Positions 44,709 to 53,733 of a stretch of 64,000 nt of DNA are shown here, one piece after another. Source of the DNA: JBHEBG01 sp046557915 (GTDB taxonomy: Bacteria; Bacteroidota; Bacteroidia; Flavobacteriales; Flavobacteriaceae); assembly GCF_046557915.1 (NCBI RefSeq), contig NZ_JBHEBG010000004.1, forward strand, positions 62,001 to 126,000, read 5' to 3'. Each line of letters starts with the position of its first letter. Within the stretch, counting starts at the first letter, position 1. A model generated the notes under the pieces. It was given only the letters and a program-made list of their open reading frames with translations. It was not told where the DNA came from and did no database searches. The position numbers were made by a program, and so were the translations under genes.

Positions 44709-45197
44709 GTATACGGAGTCGTTTCTGGTTTTAAATACAACCTTTACGTTTTCGTGCAGAGAGGTAGATAAGGAAATGCCCTTATAATCTGCCTTTACCG
44801 GATATTTTTTGTGGTTCCGATTTACTAAGACCGCAGTCTTAAGACGTTTTAGCGGAGTTTTTAGAAAATGGTGCACCCCATAGATCAGAGTAGTGCCCGA
44901 GTTTAGTACATCATCTACCAATACAACTGATTTATTGGTATATCCATCTTCGGCAATTGAGGTAGAAACGCCACTTTTCAGCGGATCTGTTTTGTTCATA
45001 CTTACCTTACAAAGAACAATATCCGCTTCGGTAATTTTTTTTAAGACAGCACCTATTTTTTTTGCAAATTGCAATCCACCACCATCAATACCGGCTATTA
45101 TGATCTGCTTCTCTTCAACATTGGCTTCATAAATCTGATAGGCAATACGCCGTATTTTATGTTGTATTTCCTGATGTGAGAGTATTTTATTGTGCAT
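44700..45197 (-). CDS. Phosphoribosyltransferase, PyrR/HPRT-like
   Basis: This 165-residue type I PRTase has PRPP loop V-V-L-V-D-D-V-L-N-S-G-T-T. Text such as 'IIAGIDGGGLQFAKKI' and 'VLVNRNHKKYPVKADYKG' is close to PyrR-like flavobacterial proteins. It may be a uracil or purine salvage enzyme or an attenuation regulator, but no pyr operon is nearby. It converges with aroK, overlapping its last 9 nt. Confidence 0.85.
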   Translation of the reverse strand: MHNKILSHQEIQHKIRRIAYQIYEANVEEKQIIIAGIDGGGLQFAKKIGAVLKKITEADIVLCKVSMNKTDPLKSGVSTSIAEDGYTNKSVVLVDDVLNSGTTLIYGVHHFLKTPLKRLKTAVLVNRNHKKYPVKADYKGISLSTSLHENVKVVFKTRNDSVYLD

Positions 45198-45344
45198 TAT
45201 AGACCAGATTTCTTGTCAAATATAAAAAACAGTTCCTTACGCTGTCGTTAGTTTTATGGAATTCCGAAAGGTTTCTAGGGCCATTGGCATAAAAATAGAT
45301 GCTGAATGAAGCATCACTTGTTACGTACGCCACCCAGAAGAGTG

Positions 45345-45719
45345 TTACTCACTTTCATCATCTAAATAATCATCCATATCCCTGCGGTCTTTTTTTGTAG
45401 GTCTCCCGCTACCTTTACTTCGGTAATGGTCCTTGGATAACTTTAAAAGTTCGTTGGCGGCAAAGGCCTCTTTAGGGGTGGTATCTTTTCTATAGATATC
45501 GACCAATTTTGCTCCGACCCTGCTTTTTGGAACGTCTAAAACGGTAAACTCATAATTTATCTGGTTCTTTCTAAGCACAATATTGTCCATCGGAAAAACC
45601 TCGCGAGACGGTTTAACAGTTTGGCCGTTAACCTTAACATGACCTTTTTTACAGGCCTCCGTGCCCATATTACGGGTCTTAACGTATCGTGTGCTCCACA
45701 AGTATTTGTCTATACGCAT
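45345..45719 (-). CDS. S4-domain RNA-binding protein, Hsp15-like
   Basis: ATG at 45719 gives M-R-I-D-K-Y-L-W, the standard start of Hsp15-type S4 proteins. The S4 domain fills residues 1-60 ('VKTRNMGTEACKKGHVKVNG'), followed by a basic tail ending in an acidic 'DDYLDDESE'. Hsp15 binds stalled 50S subunits that carry nascent chains. It is monocistronic and 124 residues long. Confidence 0.88.
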   Translation of the reverse strand: MRIDKYLWSTRYVKTRNMGTEACKKGHVKVNGQTVKPSREVFPMDNIVLRKNQINYEFTVLDVPKSRVGAKLVDIYRKDTTPKEAFAANELLKLSKDHYRSKGSGRPTKKDRRDMDDYLDDESE

Positions 45720-45796
45720 GTACAATCGAAAATCTTTGTTAACGGCTTATACAAAAATAGGGGAAAATTGTATCTTGCAGCGCTTAAAAGAAAAAG

Positions 45797-46756
45797 ATGA
45801 AGAAGAATAAAGTAGTTTTTTTTCTAACTATGATTGTAATATTTGGGTCTTGTAAAAAGGACGATGACCCGGGTATAGAAGTTGTTCCCCCAAGAACATT
45901 GGCAGAAGTTGAAGCAGAGGACGCGGCGGAAATAATTGCGTTTTTGGACACCCATTTTTATAATTATGAAGAGTTTGCAAGTCCTCCTGCCGATTTCGAT
46001 TTTAGAATTAAAATAGATACAATTGCAGGGGATAATGCAGGAAAAATTCCATTACGTCAGCAGGTAGAGGATTTAGAAATTTCCGTATCCTCTAGCGAGT
46101 TTGGTTTATCAGAGGAGGAAACCGTAACACATACCATGTATTATTTGGAAGCACGGGAAGGAATCGGAGAAGGCCTTACCGTTGCAGATTCTTCCTTTGT
46201 TCGGTATCAAGGAAGTCTTTTAAATGGCAATGTGTTCGATGGATCGTTAAATGTGCCTATTTGGTTCGATTTGGCAACCCTGCAAGGCCCGCTACAGGGA
46301 GCTCGCGGTTTTGCCGAGGGTACACATATGTTTAAGGCGGGAGGACCTCCTACCGTAAACCCGGATGGTACATTCAGTGTTGAGGACTATGGGATAGGGA
46401 TGATGATATTTCCTTCTGGACTAGGCTTTTTCAATTCAAGTGGGTCAGGGTCAATACCTGCTTACAGTCCGATGATTTTTACGGTAGACCTATATACGGT
46501 CAATGATACAGATCATGATGGTGATGGAATACCCTCAATTTTGGAGGATTTGGATGGTGATGGTTACCTTTACAATGACAATACGGATATAGACGGTGAA
46601 GATTTTCAGCGTTTCCCCAATTTTGGTGACCCGGACGATGATGGTGATGGTACTAGGACTCGTGAGGAAATTATAATAAATGATGACGGTACGCTGACCT
46701 TTCCGGATACGGATGGCGATGGTACTCCAGATTATTTGGATCCCGATAATTTTTAA
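45797..46756 (+). CDS. FKBP-type prolyl isomerase lipoprotein with Asp-rich repeat tail
   Basis: This 319-residue lipoprotein has lipobox F-G-S-C. The middle (about 120-235) is an FKBP domain ('DSSFVRYQGSLLNGNVFDGS', 'GTHMFKAGG', 'IPAYSPMIFTVDLY'). The last 85 residues are Asp/Gly repeats of the D-x-D-x-D-G-D type (D-H-D-G-D-G-I-P, D-L-D-G-D-G-Y, D-D-D-G-D-G-T, D-T-D-G-D-G-T-P), like thrombospondin type 3 calcium repeats. It probably assists folding in the periplasm or at the surface, with calcium-stabilised tail. Confidence 0.85.
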   Translation: MKKNKVVFFLTMIVIFGSCKKDDDPGIEVVPPRTLAEVEAEDAAEIIAFLDTHFYNYEEFASPPADFDFRIKIDTIAGDNAGKIPLRQQVEDLEISVSSSEFGLSEEETVTHTMYYLEAREGIGEGLTVADSSFVRYQGSLLNGNVFDGSLNVPIWFDLATLQGPLQGARGFAEGTHMFKAGGPPTVNPDGTFSVEDYGIGMMIFPSGLGFFNSSGSGSIPAYSPMIFTVDLYTVNDTDHDGDGIPSILEDLDGDGYLYNDNTDIDGEDFQRFPNFGDPDDDGDGTRTREEIIINDDGTLTFPDTDGDGTPDYLDPDNF

Positions 46757-46776
46757 AAGAAGAAGGAATAAGACAT

Positions 46777-46808
46777 AAAAAAAGCCCTAACAACAGTTAG
46801 GGCTTTTT
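46777..46808. terminator. Bidirectional terminator
   Basis: AAGCCCTAAC (46782-46791) pairs with GTTAGGGCTT (46796-46805), flanked by A and T runs on both sides. It separates the FKBP lipoprotein gene from the convergent OM-barrel gene. Confidence 0.85.
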
Positions 46809-46831
46809 AGTTTTCATTTTTTGATAAAGAC

Positions 46832-47446
46832 TTACAGTTTTACGGATAATCCGAAGATAATTTGAGAAGGTCTAGAGTCTACCCTTCCAGCGATATCCGT
46901 TACGTTGTTTCCAATAAAATTGGCTTCATTTTCGGAGAATCCTCTTTCATAGCGCACATCAACCCCAATATTGCCTACACTTACGGCAACTCCAACGTTA
47001 AGCCCTACAGTAAAATCGTTTTTTACATCATCTACTTCCAATCCATCAAGGTCGTTGTTCAATGTATACTGAAAGGCGGGTCCTGCAAAAATACTTAAGG
47101 GCCCAATAATTTTGTAACCTAATAGTACAGGGAGATCTAACTTGGAAATATCGTAGTCATTGGTGGCGCCGTCCACATCATAACTACTTTTGGTCTTGGT
47201 GTAGACCAATTCTGGTTTTAGATAGATCTTTGGTAAATCCAGTTTACCAAAGAAACCCACATGAAAACCTACTTTACCATCGGAACCGGCAATTACATCC
47301 TCGCCGGCAGTTTGTACCTGCCTAAAGCTTAGATCGCCATTCTGATTGTAGTTAAGTCCGGCTTTAATACCAAATCCCGAATCATTTTGTGCAAAAGTGG
47401 CAACGCTTATAAAAGCGCAAACCACCACTAGAAGTGTTTTTTTCAT
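46832..47446 (-). CDS. PorT-type outer-membrane beta-barrel protein
   Basis: ATG at 47446 gives a clean signal (M-K-K-T-L-L-V-V-V...T-F-A-Q-N). An upstream start at 47494 would add residues before it. The 204-residue mature part is an 8-stranded barrel of the PorT/OmpX kind: 'FGIKAGLNYNQNGD', 'VGFHVGFFGKLDLP', 'LLGYKIIGPLSIFAGPAFQYTL', with C-terminal F-G-L-S-V-K-L. It is located 48 nt after the transketolase genes. The function is unspecified. Confidence 0.85.
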   Translation of the reverse strand: MKKTLLVVVCAFISVATFAQNDSGFGIKAGLNYNQNGDLSFRQVQTAGEDVIAGSDGKVGFHVGFFGKLDLPKIYLKPELVYTKTKSSYDVDGATNDYDISKLDLPVLLGYKIIGPLSIFAGPAFQYTLNNDLDGLEVDDVKNDFTVGLNVGVAVSVGNIGVDVRYERGFSENEANFIGNNVTDIAGRVDSRPSQIIFGLSVKL

Positions 47447-47494
47447 AATAAGTGTCTTGTTTTTTGGTAAGTGAATACCAAATAACGGTATCAC

Positions 47495-48448
47495 TTACTT
47501 TCTTGTCAACACTTTCAAAACGGCCTTGGTTATGGCTTTATTGTTTAATCCGTATTTGTCCATCAACTGCTCTGGTGTGCCACTTTCTCCAAAAGTATCT
47601 TGGGTAGCAACAAATTCTTGTGGCGTAGGAAGCTGTACCGCAAGGGTTCTGGCTATACTTTCGCCTAAACCTCCAAGATAATTATGTTCCTCTGCGGTAA
47701 CGATACAGCCGGTTTTTTTAACAGATTTTAACACCGCCTCTTCATCCAAAGGTTTTATGGTATGGATATTAATGACTTCGGCCGAGATTCCCTGACCTTC
47801 CAAAGTTTCCGCAGCAATTAGAGCTTCCCATACCAAATGACCAGTGGCTACGATTGTTACATCCGTACCTTCGTTTAACAAGATAGCTTTCCCAATTTCA
47901 AATTTCTGATCGGCGGCAGTAAAGTTGGCCACTTTGGGTCTTCCAAATCTTAGATAAACAGGGCCTTCATGATCTGCAATGGCAATGGTTGCAGCTTTGG
48001 TCTGGTTATAATCACAGGGGTTAATTACGGTCATTCCCGGTAACATTTTCATTAAACCGATATCTTCCAAAATTTGATGCGTTGCCCCATCTTCCCCTAA
48101 GGTAAGTCCGGCGTGCGAAGCACAAATTTTTACATTTTTACCAGAGTATGCTATGGACTGTCTAATCTGATCATAGACCCTTCCGGTAGAAAAGTTGGCA
48201 AAAGTACCCGTAAAAGGTATTTTTCCACCAATGGTTAGGCCAGAGGCAATGCCCATCATATTGGCCTCAGCAATTCCTATTTGGAAGAATCGCTCAGGGT
48301 TTTCCTCGATAAACTTTTCCATTTTCAGGGAACCTATTAAATCGGCACATAGGGCTACCACATTAGGATTTGATCTTCCCAATTCTGCCAGTCCGGCACC
48401 AAAACCACTTCTTGTATCGTTTTTACCCGAGTCTGTATATTTTTTCAT
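47495..48448 (-). CDS. Transketolase, C-terminal subunit
   Basis: This 317-residue subunit carries the pyrimidine-binding and C-terminal domains of transketolase ('RFFQIGIAEANMMGIASGL', 'HAGLTLGEDGATHQ', 'EEHNYLGGLGESIA'). It is complete only with the N-terminal subunit encoded 12 nt upstream. The pair runs the non-oxidative pentose phosphate pathway. The split form is common in Bacteroidota and archaea. Confidence 0.92.
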   Translation of the reverse strand: MKKYTDSGKNDTRSGFGAGLAELGRSNPNVVALCADLIGSLKMEKFIEENPERFFQIGIAEANMMGIASGLTIGGKIPFTGTFANFSTGRVYDQIRQSIAYSGKNVKICASHAGLTLGEDGATHQILEDIGLMKMLPGMTVINPCDYNQTKAATIAIADHEGPVYLRFGRPKVANFTAADQKFEIGKAILLNEGTDVTIVATGHLVWEALIAAETLEGQGISAEVINIHTIKPLDEEAVLKSVKKTGCIVTAEEHNYLGGLGESIARTLAVQLPTPQEFVATQDTFGESGTPEQLMDKYGLNNKAITKAVLKVLTRK

Positions 48449-48460
48449 GTCTTCTCTTGA

Positions 48461-49297
48461 TTAATAGTCCCCTAAAGTTTCCGGATTTTGTTCCAACGCC
48501 ACTGCTAACTGTTCGTCATTAGGAGCTTTTCCATGCCAGGCATGGGTATACATCATAAAATCTACACCATGGCCCATTACGGTATGTAATAATACACATA
48601 CTGGTTTGCCCTTGCCCGTTCTAGATTTGGCTTCCGTCATTCCCTTTATAATGGCATCTAGGTCGTTACCGGCTTTTATTTCCAGTACATCCCATCCAAA
48701 GGCTTCAAATTTTGCTTTGAGATCTCCCATGGGTAAAACGGTATCTGTAGAACCGTCGATCTGTTGGCCGTTCAAATCTATGGTAGAAATAAGATTGTCT
48801 ACCTTGTAGCCGGCAGCATACATGATAGCTTCCCAGTTCTGACCTTCTTGGAGTTCACCGTCACCATGAAGACTATAGATTAAATGTGGGTCGTTATTCA
48901 ATTTTTTGGCTAAAGCCGCTCCAATGGCAACGGACATGCCTTGTCCCAAAGATCCGGAAGAAGTACGGACACCCGGTAGGCCCTCATGTGTTGTGGGATG
49001 TCCTTGAAGACGAGAATCTATCAATCTAAAGGTGTTCATTTCCTCTACGGGAAAATATCCTTTTCGTGCCAAGGTGCTATAGAAAATTGGGGAAATATGC
49101 CCATTGGAGAGAAAAAAGAGGTCTTCATCCTTTCCATCCATATCAAACCCATCCTTAAGGTTCATGATTTTGTGATACAGCGCAATAAAAAATTCGGTAC
49201 AACCTAGAGATCCACCGGGGTGTCCAGAATTTACCTTATGCACCATTCGCAGAATGTCCCTGCGGGTCTGTACAACCAGATCTTGTAATTCTTGCAT
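48461..49297 (-). CDS. Transketolase, N-terminal (thiamine-PP-binding) subunit
   Basis: This 278-residue subunit holds the TPP-binding domain: 'HPGGSLGCTEFFIALYH', then G-D-G-E-L-Q-E-G-Q-N-W-E followed by the Mg-binding 'DLNGQQIDG'. It precedes the C-terminal subunit gene by 12 nt. Confidence 0.93.
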   Translation of the reverse strand: MQELQDLVVQTRRDILRMVHKVNSGHPGGSLGCTEFFIALYHKIMNLKDGFDMDGKDEDLFFLSNGHISPIFYSTLARKGYFPVEEMNTFRLIDSRLQGHPTTHEGLPGVRTSSGSLGQGMSVAIGAALAKKLNNDPHLIYSLHGDGELQEGQNWEAIMYAAGYKVDNLISTIDLNGQQIDGSTDTVLPMGDLKAKFEAFGWDVLEIKAGNDLDAIIKGMTEAKSRTGKGKPVCVLLHTVMGHGVDFMMYTHAWHGKAPNDEQLAVALEQNPETLGDY

Positions 49298-49460
49298 GTT
49301 TCGTCTTTATTTAATTGTCCCCAAAAGTAGTTGCAAACTTTTGGCTATACAAGCTGAGTTATTACATTTTATTAACGGACCCAAAGTTTTACGAACTTTA
49401 TTTTTTTGTTAAGGAAGTAATGCGGATGAGTTGCTATATTTGCTGCTTTAATAATATTAT

Positions 49461-50591
49461 TTGAAATTCACCTTACAGCATACAGACCCTAAAAGTAAAG
49501 CACGTGCAGCGGAGGTTGTAACGGATCACGGAACCATAGAAACGCCCATTTTTATGCCGGTCGGTACAGTAGCTTCCGTCAAAGGAGTGCATCAACGGGA
49601 ACTTAGGGAAGAAATAGACCCCGATATTATTCTGGGAAACACGTATCACCTGTTCCTTAGGCCCAAAACACATATTTTGGAACAAGCGGGCGGACTTCAT
49701 AAATTTATGGGTTGGGATCGCAATATTCTTACGGACAGTGGGGGGTATCAGGTATACTCTTTGTCGGACAACAGAAAAATCAAGGAAGAGGGTGTACGGT
49801 TTAAATCGCACATAGACGGGTCTTACCATGTGTTTACACCAGAGAATGTCATGGAAATTCAGCGTGTTATAGGTGCCGATATTATAATGGCTTTTGACGA
49901 ATGCACGCCCTACCCATGCGATTATAATTATGCGAAGCGGTCTATGCATATGACCCATAGATGGTTAGATCGATGCATTTCCCATCTGGAAAAGGTACCT
50001 TATAAGTACGGTTATTCTCAGGCCTTTTTCCCTATTGTACAGGGTTCTACCTATACCGATCTTCGTAAGCAATCGGCAGAATACATTGCAAATGCTGGTG
50101 CAGAAGGAAATGCCATTGGGGGACTCTCTGTGGGTGAACCGGCGGAGGAAATGTATGCAATGACAGAAGTGGTCTGCGATATACTTCCGGAAGACAAGCC
50201 TCGATATTTAATGGGTGTTGGAACACCTATAAATATATTGGAAAATATAGCATTGGGTATAGATATGTTCGATTGTGTAATGCCCACAAGAAACGCCAGA
50301 AACGGTATGTTGTTTACTGCCCATGGTACTATCAATATCAAAAACAAGAAATGGGAAGATGATTTTTCGCCTTTGGACGATATGGGAACGACCTTTGTAG
50401 ACCGGGAATATACCAAGGCATATTTAAGGCATCTCTTTGCTGCAAACGAATATTTGGGCAAACAAATTGCTACGATCCATAACCTTGGGTTCTACATGTG
50501 GTTGGTTCGCGAGGCAAGAAAGCATATTTTAGCAGGGGATTTCCGTGCATGGAAAGATACCATGGTAAAACAAATGGATAAAAGGCTGTAA
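49461..50591 (+). CDS. tgt: Queuine tRNA-guanine transglycosylase
   Basis: This 376-residue enzyme starts at TTG (49461), giving M-K-F-T-L-Q-H-T-D, the normal N-terminus; no ATG fits. The active site is visible: 'DSGGYQVYSL', 'MAFDECTPYP' with the nucleophile region 'FDCVMPTRNARNG'. It inserts the queuosine precursor at the wobble position of GUN tRNAs. A perfect -7 box, TATATTTG, lies at 49435-49442. The next gene begins 2 nt after the stop. The C-terminal zinc-site Cys/His residues are not evident as the usual CxCxxC cluster, which is common in shorter Bacteroidota forms. Confidence 0.9.
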   Translation: MKFTLQHTDPKSKARAAEVVTDHGTIETPIFMPVGTVASVKGVHQRELREEIDPDIILGNTYHLFLRPKTHILEQAGGLHKFMGWDRNILTDSGGYQVYSLSDNRKIKEEGVRFKSHIDGSYHVFTPENVMEIQRVIGADIIMAFDECTPYPCDYNYAKRSMHMTHRWLDRCISHLEKVPYKYGYSQAFFPIVQGSTYTDLRKQSAEYIANAGAEGNAIGGLSVGEPAEEMYAMTEVVCDILPEDKPRYLMGVGTPINILENIALGIDMFDCVMPTRNARNGMLFTAHGTINIKNKKWEDDFSPLDDMGTTFVDREYTKAYLRHLFAANEYLGKQIATIHNLGFYMWLVREARKHILAGDFRAWKDTMVKQMDKRL

Positions 50592-50593
50592 TC

Positions 50594-51673
50594 TTGACCA
50601 TTCTAGACAAATACATACTAAAACGCTATTTGGCCACTTTTACAGTGATGCTTCTGCTCTTTATACCTATTGGCATTATGGCCAATTTGGCAGAGCAGAT
50701 AGGAAAAATGATAGATAATGAGGCACCGCTGAATGAAATTCTGTTCTACTACCTTAATTTTACCATTTACATCGGCAGCCTGCTGTTTCCTATTTTTTTG
50801 TTCCTTTCCGTAATTTTCTTTACCTCAAAGTTGGCCAACAATACCGAAATTGTGGCAATATTAAGTTCTGGGGTTTCTTACGGAAGATTTTTACGCCCCT
50901 ATTTAATAGGAGCCTCTATTATTGCGGTAATCATGTTTTTTATGGGGATGTTCATTGTTCCCAATGCCAGCAAAGGATTTAATGAATTTAAATACAAGTA
51001 CCTCAAAAAAGGTAAACAAGACAGGGTTACCAGTAATATTTTTAACCAGTTGAACGAGAACGATTTTATCTATGTTAGTAGTTTTGATCCGGCTCGGCAG
51101 ATAGGTTATAACTTTACTTTTGAACATTTTAACGAAGAGAATACCTTGGATTATAAGATATCTGCTGCCAATATTAGATGGCTTCCAAATGATACGATAT
51201 ACCGACTTACTTCTTACGTAAAACGTTCTATCGGCGAAAAGTCCGAAGTGGTGGAAACAAAAAGAAGGTTAGATACTATTTTTACCTTTAAGATTGAAGA
51301 CCTAACACCGGTATCCTACATTGCGGAAACTAAAAACCTGGTAGAACTTAATTCCTTTATCGAAACCCAAAAAAGAAAAGGAGCATCCAATATCAATACA
51401 TATATTATGGTGAAGTATAAGCGTTGGGCACTCCCGGTTACGGCTTTTATCCTCACCATAATAGCCGTGGCAGTTTCTTCGGTAAAACGCCGAGGTGGAA
51501 TGGGCATTAACCTTGCCTTTGGTATTGGGGTTGCATTTATCTATATTTTTTTCGATAAAGTTTTTGGCACACTGGCAGAACAATCTGGCTTTCCACCCCT
51601 AATGGCCATCCTCATTCCCAATTTGGCATTTGGTCTTTTGGGGCTTTACCTACTACAACATGCCAAACGCTAG
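50594..51673 (+). CDS. LptF/LptG-family lipopolysaccharide export permease
   Basis: This 359-residue YjgP/YjgQ permease starts with TTG at 50594 ('TILDKYILKRYLATF', the family's typical start). It has three N-terminal and three C-terminal membrane helices flanking a periplasmic beta-jellyroll (about 125-260). It moves LPS from the inner membrane to the periplasmic bridge with LptB. It follows tgt by 2 nt, an arrangement common in flavobacteria. Confidence 0.9.
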   Translation: MTILDKYILKRYLATFTVMLLLFIPIGIMANLAEQIGKMIDNEAPLNEILFYYLNFTIYIGSLLFPIFLFLSVIFFTSKLANNTEIVAILSSGVSYGRFLRPYLIGASIIAVIMFFMGMFIVPNASKGFNEFKYKYLKKGKQDRVTSNIFNQLNENDFIYVSSFDPARQIGYNFTFEHFNEENTLDYKISAANIRWLPNDTIYRLTSYVKRSIGEKSEVVETKRRLDTIFTFKIEDLTPVSYIAETKNLVELNSFIETQKRKGASNINTYIMVKYKRWALPVTAFILTIIAVAVSSVKRRGGMGINLAFGIGVAFIYIFFDKVFGTLAEQSGFPPLMAILIPNLAFGLLGLYLLQHAKR

Positions 51674-52544
51674 GTTAAAGAGTTATTTACATCTTCACTT
51701 CATTGTATTTATTTGGGGCTTTACAGCCATCTTGGGAAAGCTCATTACCATAGAGGCACTTCCACTAGTATGGTATAGAATGCTGATAGCACTAATAATT
51801 ATTGCTGTTTTTATGGTAGTTAAAAAGTACAAAATTAAGGTGCCACCGAAAACACTTCTTATGTTGCTCATTGCAGGGGTGGTCCTTGCTTTGCATTGGA
51901 TTACTTTTTTTAGGTCTATAAAAGTTTCCAATGTTTCCATTGCCTTGGCGGCAGTATCTTCGGGCCCTTTTTTTACGGCACTTTTAGAACCACTTTGGTA
52001 TACCAGAAAGATTATTTGGTACGAAATTGTTTTTGGTTTTTTGGTGGTATTGGGCCTTTATATCATTTTCAATGTAGAAGCCCAATATCTTGAAGGGATA
52101 GTTTTAGGAGCCGTATCTGCTCTGTTGGCCTCTATTTTTTCGCTGATTAATGGTAAATTGATAAAATCGGAAAGGCCCTCTTTAATCTCATTTTATGAGA
52201 TGGGAACAGGTGTACTGCTCATAACCTTGTATTTGGGATTCTTAAATGGGTTTACCCCAGGTTTTTTTCAACTTTCATACAACGATTGGTTTTTCCTATT
52301 CTTGTTGGGTTCCATTTGCACGGCTTATGCCTTTATAGTTTCGGTAAAAGTGATGCGATATATAAGTCCGTACACGGTAATGCTTACCACAAGCTTGGAA
52401 CCCATTTACGGAATTGTATTGGCACTGTTGCTTTTTGGCGATACGGAGCGTATGAATGCCTTGTTTTATTTAGGGGCACTAATCATTTTAGCTACGGTAT
52501 TGGCAAATGGAGTTTTAAAAAATAGAAGGCGAATTAAAAAATAA
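51660..52544 (+). CDS. EamA/DMT-family permease
   Basis: ATG at 51660 starts 'MPNARLKSYLHLHFIVFIWGF', which fits the first helix of a DMT-family permease. The 294-residue protein has ten helices in two EamA repeats, with the repeat signature 'SKLA..' replaced by 'SIALAAVSSGPFFTALLEPLW' and 'SPYTVMLTTSLEPIYGIVLALLLFGD'. The substrate is unknown. It overlaps the LptF/G gene by 14 nt in another frame. Confidence 0.88.
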   Translation: MPNARLKSYLHLHFIVFIWGFTAILGKLITIEALPLVWYRMLIALIIIAVFMVVKKYKIKVPPKTLLMLLIAGVVLALHWITFFRSIKVSNVSIALAAVSSGPFFTALLEPLWYTRKIIWYEIVFGFLVVLGLYIIFNVEAQYLEGIVLGAVSALLASIFSLINGKLIKSERPSLISFYEMGTGVLLITLYLGFLNGFTPGFFQLSYNDWFFLFLLGSICTAYAFIVSVKVMRYISPYTVMLTTSLEPIYGIVLALLLFGDTERMNALFYLGALIILATVLANGVLKNRRRIKK

Positions 52545-52573
52545 CGGGACTATTAGGGTTCGTTTAAAAGATT

Positions 52574-52581
52574 TATATTTG
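52574..52581 (+). promoter_or_regulatory. -7 box of accA
   Basis: TATATTTG is a perfect TAnnTTTG box 30 nt before the accA ATG. At -33 a TTA (52553-52555) stands 18 nt upstream in place of TTG. Confidence 0.5.
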
Positions 52582-52611
52582 TCCGTTGATATAAACTAAA
52601 CCTGAACATTC

Positions 52612-53565
52612 ATGGAATATTTGGATTTCGAACTTCCAATAAAAGAACTGGAAGAACAGCTTGATAAATGCATGGTAATTGGCGAAGAGAGCGATGTTGA
52701 TGTTACCGAGACCTGTAAACAAATAGAAAAAAAGCTGCAAGAGACCCGAAAGGACATTTACAAAAACCTTACTGCATGGCAAAGGGTGCAACTCTCTAGA
52801 CACCCAAATAGGCCATATACATTAGATTATATAAATGCAATTTGTGGGGACACTTTTTTAGAATTACACGGCGATAGAAACGTAAAGGACGATAAAGCCA
52901 TGATTGGCGGTTTGGGTAAAATTGGTGATCAAAGTTATATGTTCGTTGGTCAACAAAAAGGGTATAATACTAAAACCAGGCAGTACCGTAATTTTGGTAT
53001 GGCCAATCCGGAAGGGTACAGAAAGGCATTGCGTTTAATGAAATCTGCTGAGAAGTTTGGGTTACCGGTAGTCTGTTTAATAGACACCCCGGGAGCATAC
53101 CCGGGAATTGAAGCCGAGGAACGTGGTCAGGGAGAGGCAATTGCCAGAAACATTCTTGAGATGACCCGCTTAAAAGTACCCATCATTGTGGTTATTATAG
53201 GTGAAGGTGCGTCTGGTGGCGCTCTGGGTATTGGGGTAGGAGATAAGGTACTTATGTTGGAAAATACGTGGTACTCGGTTATATCCCCCGAGTCTTGCTC
53301 TTCAATTTTATGGAGAAGCTGGGAGTACAAGGAACAGGCAGCCGATGCATTGAAGCTTACCGCCACGGACATGAAAAAATTAAAACTTATCGATGAAATT
53401 GTTAGGGAACCTGTAGGAGGTGCCCACTCCAATAGAGATAAGACTTTTGAAATTGTAAAGAACAAAATTTCTACCCGATACGAAGAACTAAAAAAGTTAT
53501 CACCAAAAGATTTAGTAAAATCACGGATGGATAAGTATGCCAATATGGGTGTATTTAACGGGTAG
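52612..53565 (+). CDS. accA: Acetyl-CoA carboxylase carboxyltransferase subunit alpha
   Basis: This 317-residue protein has an N-terminal helical section and a crotonase-like carboxyltransferase domain: 'RHPNRPYTLDYI', 'ELHGDR', 'LIDTPGAYPGIEAEERGQGEAIA' and 'GEGASGGALGIGVGD'. It transfers carboxyl from biotin to acetyl-CoA with AccD, the first step of fatty acid synthesis. It is monocistronic with its own terminator. Confidence 0.96.
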   Translation: MEYLDFELPIKELEEQLDKCMVIGEESDVDVTETCKQIEKKLQETRKDIYKNLTAWQRVQLSRHPNRPYTLDYINAICGDTFLELHGDRNVKDDKAMIGGLGKIGDQSYMFVGQQKGYNTKTRQYRNFGMANPEGYRKALRLMKSAEKFGLPVVCLIDTPGAYPGIEAEERGQGEAIARNILEMTRLKVPIIVVIIGEGASGGALGIGVGDKVLMLENTWYSVISPESCSSILWRSWEYKEQAADALKLTATDMKKLKLIDEIVREPVGGAHSNRDKTFEIVKNKISTRYEELKKLSPKDLVKSRMDKYANMGVFNG

Positions 53566-53585
53566 TCCGTGTTTTTCACAACTTT

Positions 53586-53621
53586 AAAAAAATCCGGGAA
53601 ATCAACTTACCGGATTTTTTT
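53586..53621 (+). terminator. Terminator after accA
   Basis: AAAAAAATCCGG (53586-53597) pairs with CCGGATTTTTT (53610-53620), followed by T. It lies 20 nt behind the accA stop. Confidence 0.85.
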
Positions 53622-53733
53622 GGTTATGAACACAATTTCGTAACTTATCAACAAGTAAATTGTTAACCACCGGTTGATATCGTAAGTATTGCCATACATG
53701 TTAACTTAAGGTTAATTGCATACTTTAGCACCC

